Shown: piece after piece, positions 6,893-10,490 of the stretch
Layout of the letters: each line of letters begins with the position of its first letter
How positions within the stretch are numbered: position 1 is the first letter of the stretch
Assembly: GCA_001801365.1 (NCBI GenBank)
Contig: MGXL01000019.1
Coordinates: forward strand, 1 to 10,490
Length of the DNA stretch: 10,490 nucleotides
Direction: 5' to 3'
Source of the DNA: Gammaproteobacteria bacterium RBG_16_57_12
Lineage (GTDB): Bacteria; Pseudomonadota; Gammaproteobacteria; RBG-16-57-12
Program-made: the position numbers and the translations under genes
Notes under the pieces: model-generated
The model's input: the letters and a program-made list of their open reading frames with translations, nothing else
Database searches by the model: none
Told to the model about the DNA's origin: nothing

Positions 6893-8989
6893 GTGACAAC
6901 ACCCATAATAAAATCCTTTCCCTATGGCGACTACACCGTAACCCTTGAGACCGGTGAAATCGCCCGTCAGGCCAGCGGTGCCGTAATGGTCAGCCTGGGC
7001 GATACCAAGGTGCTGGTGACCGTGGTGGCGCTCAAGGAAGCCGAGCCCGGTCGAGATTTCTTTCCGCTGACCGTCAATTACCAGGAGCGTACCTACGCCG
7101 CCGGTAAAATCCCCGGTGGATTCTTCAAGCGCGAAGGCCGGCCCAGTGAAAAAGAAACTCTGACCTCACGTCTGATCGATCGTCCGATCCGGCCGCTGTT
7201 CCCCAAGGGCTACACCAACGAAGTGCAGATCATCGCCACGGTCATGTCGCTGGACAGCCAGATCGACCCGGATGTCGCAGCCATGATCGGCGCCTCGGCC
7301 GCCCTGGCCATCAGCGGCGTACCCTTCATGGGCCCGATCGGTGCGGCCCGCGTGGGTTACCAGGACGGCCAGTATTTACTCAATCCCTCCAAGCAACAGC
7401 TGGAAACCTCTGACCTGGATCTGGTGGTGGCCGGTACGGAAAACGCCGTGTTGATGGTGGAGTCCGAGGCCAGGATGCTTTCGGAAGAGATCATGCTGGG
7501 TGCGGTGATGTTTGGTCATGAGCAGATGCAGACCGTGATCCGCGCCATCAAGGAATTTGCCGCGCAGGTGAAGGTGCCCGCTATATCCTGGGCTGCGCCG
7601 CAAAAGGATAACGATCTCAATCAGGCAGTCGAAGCGGCCGGTCTGTCCGCCATCACCGCCGCTTATCAGATACGCGAAAAGCAGGAGCGCCAGAATCGTC
7701 TGGGCGCGATCCGCAGCGACATCGTCGCCAAACTGGCGCCGGCCGATGCCATCGAACCCAAGTGGACGGGCGAGCAGGTGCACCATGCCATCGAATCACT
7801 GGAAAAGAAGGTCGTGCGTAACAACATCCTCGACGGTCAGCCGCGTATCGATGGTCGCGATACCAGGACAGTGCGCCCGATCACCATCAAGACCGGCATC
7901 CTGCCGCGTGTGCATGGCTCGGCCCTGTTTACCCGCGGCGAAACCCAGGCCATCGTCGTCACCACCCTGGGCACGCCCCGCGATGCGCAGATCATCGATG
8001 CCATCGAGGGTGAGCGCAAAGATCCCTTCATGCTGCATTACAACTTCCCGCCTTACAGCGTCGGGGAGACCGGCATGGTCGGCAGTCCCAAGCGCCGTGA
8101 AATCGGCCACGGGCGTCTGGCCAAGCGCGGCCTGATGGCTGTATTGCCCGATATGGAAGACTTTCCTTATACCATCCGCGTGGTTTCCGAAATCACCGAA
8201 TCCAACGGTTCCAGCTCCATGGCCAGCGTGTGTGGCGGCAGTCTGGCCCTGATGGATGCCGGCGTGGCCACCAAGGCGCCGGTCGCCGGTATCGCCATGG
8301 GTCTGATCAAGGAAGGCGCCAAGTTCGCCGTACTGTCCGATATCCTGGGTGACGAGGATCACCTGGGTGATATGGACTTCAAGGTGGCCGGTACCACCAG
8401 CGGCGTCACCGCGCTGCAGATGGATATCAAGATCGACGGCATCACCCGCGAGATCATGGAAGCCGCCCTCAATCAGGCCAAGCAGGGACGCCTGCACATC
8501 CTCGGCGAAATGAACAAGGTGTTGCCGGAACCGCGCAAGGAAATGTCCGAATACGCGCCGCGCATCCTGACCATGACCATCAACCCGGAAAAGATCCGCG
8601 ATGTCATCGGCAAGGGTGGCGCGGTGATCCGCGCCATCACCGAGGAAACCGGCACCAGCATCGACATCACCGATGACGGCGTGATCAAGATCGCCTCGGT
8701 GGACAATGCCGCCGCGCAGGAAGCGCGCCGCCGCATCGAGCTGATCACCGCCGACGTCGAGGTGGGCATGATCTACGAGGGCCGCGTCGCCAAGCTGATG
8801 GACTTCGGCGCCTTTGTCACCATCCTGCCCGGCAAGGACGGGCTGGTGCACATCTCGCAGATCTCCGACGAGCGCGTCGAAAATGTCAGCGACAAGCTTT
8901 CCGAAGGCGACACCGTCAAGGTCAAGGTGCTGGAAGTGGACAAGCAGGGCCGTATCCGCCTGAGCATGAAGGCGGTCAGCGGCGCATAA
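6893..8989 (+). CDS. pnp: Polyribonucleotide nucleotidyltransferase (PNPase)
   Basis: PNPase is a trimeric 3'-to-5' phosphorolytic exoribonuclease, part of the RNA degradosome in many gammaproteobacteria. The 698-residue product (711 in E. coli) contains: a first RNase PH-like domain (about 12-145, [22 protein letters not shown] at 77-98); an all-helical linker (about 150-300); a second, catalytic RNase PH domain (about 310-545) with FTRGETQ (346-352), [18 protein letters not shown] and [12 protein letters not shown], giving the metal-binding/catalytic Asp487 and Asp493; a KH domain with GKGG at 573-576; and a C-terminal S1 domain (about 622-693). The start is GTG 6893, preceded by AAGGAA (6881-6886) at 6 bases. 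It lies only 26 bases after rpsO, so the two are cotranscribed; the terminator at 9013-9035 closes the operon. Confidence 0.98.
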   Translation: MTTPIIKSFPYGDYTVTLETGEIARQASGAVMVSLGDTKVLVTVVALKEAEPGRDFFPLTVNYQERTYAAGKIPGGFFKREGRPSEKETLTSRLIDRPIRPLFPKGYTNEVQIIATVMSLDSQIDPDVAAMIGASAALAISGVPFMGPIGAARVGYQDGQYLLNPSKQQLETSDLDLVVAGTENAVLMVESEARMLSEEIMLGAVMFGHEQMQTVIRAIKEFAAQVKVPAISWAAPQKDNDLNQAVEAAGLSAITAAYQIREKQERQNRLGAIRSDIVAKLAPADAIEPKWTGEQVHHAIESLEKKVVRNNILDGQPRIDGRDTRTVRPITIKTGILPRVHGSALFTRGETQAIVVTTLGTPRDAQIIDAIEGERKDPFMLHYNFPPYSVGETGMVGSPKRREIGHGRLAKRGLMAVLPDMEDFPYTIRVVSEITESNGSSSMASVCGGSLALMDAGVATKAPVAGIAMGLIKEGAKFAVLSDILGDEDHLGDMDFKVAGTTSGVTALQMDIKIDGITREIMEAALNQAKQGRLHILGEMNKVLPEPRKEMSEYAPRILTMTINPEKIRDVIGKGGAVIRAITEETGTSIDITDDGVIKIASVDNAAAQEARRRIELITADVEVGMIYEGRVAKLMDFGAFVTILPGKDGLVHISQISDERVENVSDKLSEGDTVKVKVLEVDKQGRIRLSMKAVSGA

Positions 8990-9012
8990 GCACTCATCCT
9001 GATAAGAACATC

Positions 9013-9035
9013 AAAGGGCCTGCGGGCCCTTTTTT
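9013..9035 (+). terminator. Intrinsic terminator closing the operon after pnp
   Basis: AAAGGGCC (9013-9020) and GGCCCTTT (9025-9032) form a perfect 8-bp stem with the tetraloop TGCG, followed by a T run (9030-9035). It lies 23 bases after the pnp stop and is the strongest terminator in the window. Confidence 0.92.
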
Positions 9036-9080
9036 GCTATGCGGGCGGCCTTTTTCAGCAGACTCATAAAGCACGGCGTC

Positions 9081-9108
9081 CTGCGGGAGCGAGCGCAGCT
9101 CGTGATCA
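9081..9108 (+). repeat. REP-like palindromic element
   Basis: CTGCGGGAGC at 9081-9090 leads into a small hairpin, CGAGC (9090-9094) and GCTCG (9098-9102) around GCA, followed by TGATCAA. The pattern GGGAGCGAGC, short loop, GCTCG-TGA resembles the extragenic palindromic (REP) repeats common in Pseudomonas and relatives. It sits just after the pnp terminator, the usual kind of location. Only one copy is in the window, so its repeat nature is inferred from resemblance. Confidence 0.4.
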
Positions 9109-9167
9109 ATACCTGGAACCGCAAGATAATTGTGTACTGTGCTCACTCCCCCCAGGCTCATCAATAA

Positions 9168-9178
9168 TATAATATAAT
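9168..9178 (+). promoter_or_regulatory. Candidate acnB promoter with two overlapping TATAAT boxes
   Basis: Two perfect TATAAT hexamers share one base: 9168-9173 and 9173-9178. They sit 49-54 bases before the acnB start, a fitting distance for its promoter. No -35 box or TGn extension fits either one; the expected -35 zone (about 9145-9156) is a C-rich run. The promoter may depend on an activator or be weak. The repeat TAATA-type sequence could also produce the boxes by chance. Confidence 0.5.
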
Positions 9179-9187
9179 CCTTAAGCG

Positions 9188-9206
9188 GCCATCTCCCGCC
9201 GATGGC
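9188..9206 (+). other. Stem-loop in the acnB leader
   Basis: GCCATC (9188-9193) pairs perfectly with GATGGC (9201-9206) around the 7-base loop TCCCGCC. If transcription starts 6-8 bases after the TATAAT boxes, this hairpin forms at the very 5' end of the acnB mRNA, 10 bases before the ribosome-binding site AAGGA (9217-9221). A role in message stability or translation is possible but unproven. Confidence 0.45.
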
Positions 9207-9226
9207 AACCACAAGCAAGGATTTCT

Positions 9227-10490
9227 ATGATCGAAGCCTATCGTAAACATGTTGCAGAACGTGCCGCCCAGGGCCTGCCGCCGCTGGCGCTGGATGCCAG
9301 GCAGACCGCCGAACTGGTGGAGCTGCTGATGCATCCTCCCAAGGGTGAAGCGGAGTTTTTACTGGAACTGCTCACTGAACGGGTCCCGCCCGGTGTGGAT
9401 CAGGCGGCCTATGTCAAGGCGGGCTTTCTGGCCGCTGTCGCCAAGGGTGAGGTCAAATGCCCGGTGATCACGGCCGAGCGAGCCACGGAGCTGTTGGGCA
9501 CCATGCTGGGTGGCTATAACATCCAGCCCCTGATCGATCTGCTCGATCACCCTGAATTGGCCCCGCTGGCAGTTAAGGCCCTGTCACATACCTTGCTGAT
9601 TTTCGATGCCTATCATGATGTGCTGGAAAAAGCCAAAATCAATGTCCATGCCAAAGCAGTGGTGGAGGCCTGGGCCCGTGCCGACTGGTTCACCCGCCGG
9701 CCCGCCTTGCCGGAGCAGATCACCGTCACGGTATTCAAGGTGGATGGCGAAACCAATACCGATGATCTATCCCCGGCCTCCGAGGCCTGGAGCCGCCCGG
9801 ATATTCCCCTGCACGCCAAGGCCATGCTGATCAACAAAATGCCGGAGGCCATCGCCACTATCGAGGCATTAAAACAGCAGGGTCATCCGCTGGCCTATGT
9901 GGGCGATGTGGTCGGCACCGGTTCCTCGCGCAAGTCCGCCATCAACTCGGTGCTGTGGCACATGGGGCGTGACATTCCCTTCGTGCCCAACAAGCGCCAG
10001 GGGGGTGTGGTGCTGGGCGGCAAGATCGCGCCGATCTTTTTCAACACCGCCGAAGATTCCGGCGCGCTGCCCATCGAATGCAATGTTGCCGGGCTCAAAA
10101 TGGGTGATGTCATTACCCTTCATCCCTATGCCGGCAAAATTACCGGCGCCGGCGGCGAAGTGCTCAGCACCTTCGTCCTCAAACCCGCCACCCTGCCCGA
10201 TGAAGTGCGCGCCGGCGGGCGCATCCCCCTGATCATCGGCCGTTCGCTGACCGACCGCACCCGTGAAGCCCTGGGCATGAAGCCATCCGAAGCCTTCCTG
10301 CGGCCGGTAGCATCCAAAGACAGCGGCAAGGGATATACCCTGGCGCAGAAGATGGTGGGCAAGGCCTGCGGGCTCAAGGGCGTGCGCCCCGGCACTTATT
10401 GCGAGCCGCGCATGACCACGGTGGGCTCGCAGGACACCACCGGCGCCATGACCCGCGACGAACTCAAGGAACTGGCCTGTCTGGGATTCT
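9227..10490 (+). CDS. acnB: Aconitate hydratase B, 5' part (runs off the window)
   Basis: AcnB is the 4Fe-4S enzyme that interconverts citrate and isocitrate in the TCA cycle; apo-AcnB can also bind mRNA in E. coli. The window holds 421 codons of a protein of about 850-865 residues, open to the last base. The N-terminal HEAT-like domain (about 1-160) shows EFLLELLTERVPPGVDQAAYVKAGFLAA (43-70) and GGYNIQPLIDLL, both characteristic of AcnB and absent from AcnA. The swivel domain follows with FKVDGETNTDDLSPASEAWSRPDIPLHA (170-197), AYVGDVVGTGSSRKSAINSVLW (223-244), GGKIAPIFFNTAEDSGALPIE (264-284), DEVRAGGRIPLIIGR (325-339) and SQDTTGAMTRDELKELACLGF at the end. The cluster cysteines lie in the missing C-terminal half. 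ATG 9227 follows AAGGA (9217-9221) by 5 bases. A stretch near residues 200-212 is shorter than in E. coli. It is a separate unit from pnp. Confidence 0.97.
   Translation, partial: MIEAYRKHVAERAAQGLPPLALDARQTAELVELLMHPPKGEAEFLLELLTERVPPGVDQAAYVKAGFLAAVAKGEVKCPVITAERATELLGTMLGGYNIQPLIDLLDHPELAPLAVKALSHTLLIFDAYHDVLEKAKINVHAKAVVEAWARADWFTRRPALPEQITVTVFKVDGETNTDDLSPASEAWSRPDIPLHAKAMLINKMPEAIATIEALKQQGHPLAYVGDVVGTGSSRKSAINSVLWHMGRDIPFVPNKRQGGVVLGGKIAPIFFNTAEDSGALPIECNVAGLKMGDVITLHPYAGKITGAGGEVLSTFVLKPATLPDEVRAGGRIPLIIGRSLTDRTREALGMKPSEAFLRPVASKDSGKGYTLAQKMVGKACGLKGVRPGTYCEPRMTTVGSQDTTGAMTRDELKELACLGF

Noticed and set aside
7796..8851. Minus-strand open frame of 351 codons opposite pnp
   Set aside because: It is a codon-bias shadow of the pnp catalytic half, with a His/Asp/Gly-rich translation lacking any domain.
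9131..9147. CRP-like site TGTGT...TCACT upstream of acnB
   Set aside because: The half-sites are 7 bases apart rather than the required 6 and both deviate from TGTGA/TCACA, so it does not fit the CRP consensus.
8994..9218. Minus-strand open frame of 74 codons in the pnp-acnB gap
   Set aside because: It runs through the pnp terminator, the REP-like hairpin and the acnB promoter region, has no recognisable domain, and its start would overlap the acnB leader.

Overview
This window is a housekeeping stretch from a gammaproteobacterium. The evidence is the gene order initiator tRNA, rimP, nusA, infB, rbfA, truB, rpsO, pnp (the core of the E. coli metY-nusA-infB operon plus rpsO-pnp), the closeness of every protein to its enterobacterial counterpart, and the presence of AcnB-type aconitase. 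Base composition looks moderately GC-rich (high fifties by eye, not counted). I cannot fix the genus; a member of the sulphur-oxidiser or Chromatiales part of the class is a guess. All genes are on the + strand. No prophage, transposon, CRISPR array or defence-type module is visible.

Layout. Positions 1-29 hold the last codons of an upstream gene whose stop overlaps the start of acpS (26-418), as in pdxJ-acpS. A promoter (444-473) with a GC-rich discriminator drives an initiator tRNA (486-562), which ends in an intrinsic terminator (571-593). A second, extended -10 promoter (646-654) is followed almost at once by a terminator-like hairpin (670-697) in front of rimP. Then comes a tight block: rimP (712-1167), nusA (1195-2697), infB (2719-5220), rbfA (5224-5601) and truB (5617-6531). 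After a short gap with a possible internal promoter come rpsO (6597-6866) and pnp (6893-8989), which closes with a strong intrinsic terminator (9013-9035). The 237-base gap after pnp holds a REP-like palindrome, a tandem TATAAT promoter candidate and a leader hairpin, then acnB (9227 to the window end, about half of the gene).

How the genes work together. The operon joins translation initiation (initiator tRNA, IF2), 30S maturation (RimP, RbfA, S15), tRNA modification (TruB), transcription elongation and antitermination (NusA) and RNA turnover (PNPase). AcpS activates acyl carrier protein for lipid synthesis; AcnB is the main TCA-cycle aconitase in bacteria that carry it. These two are on separate transcription units by the sequence signals.

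I found no previously undescribed system. What deserves a second look is mostly non-coding: the promoter/hairpin arrangement before rimP, the U1-U72 mismatch of the initiator tRNA, the very short rpsO-pnp spacer, and the contents of the pnp-acnB gap.
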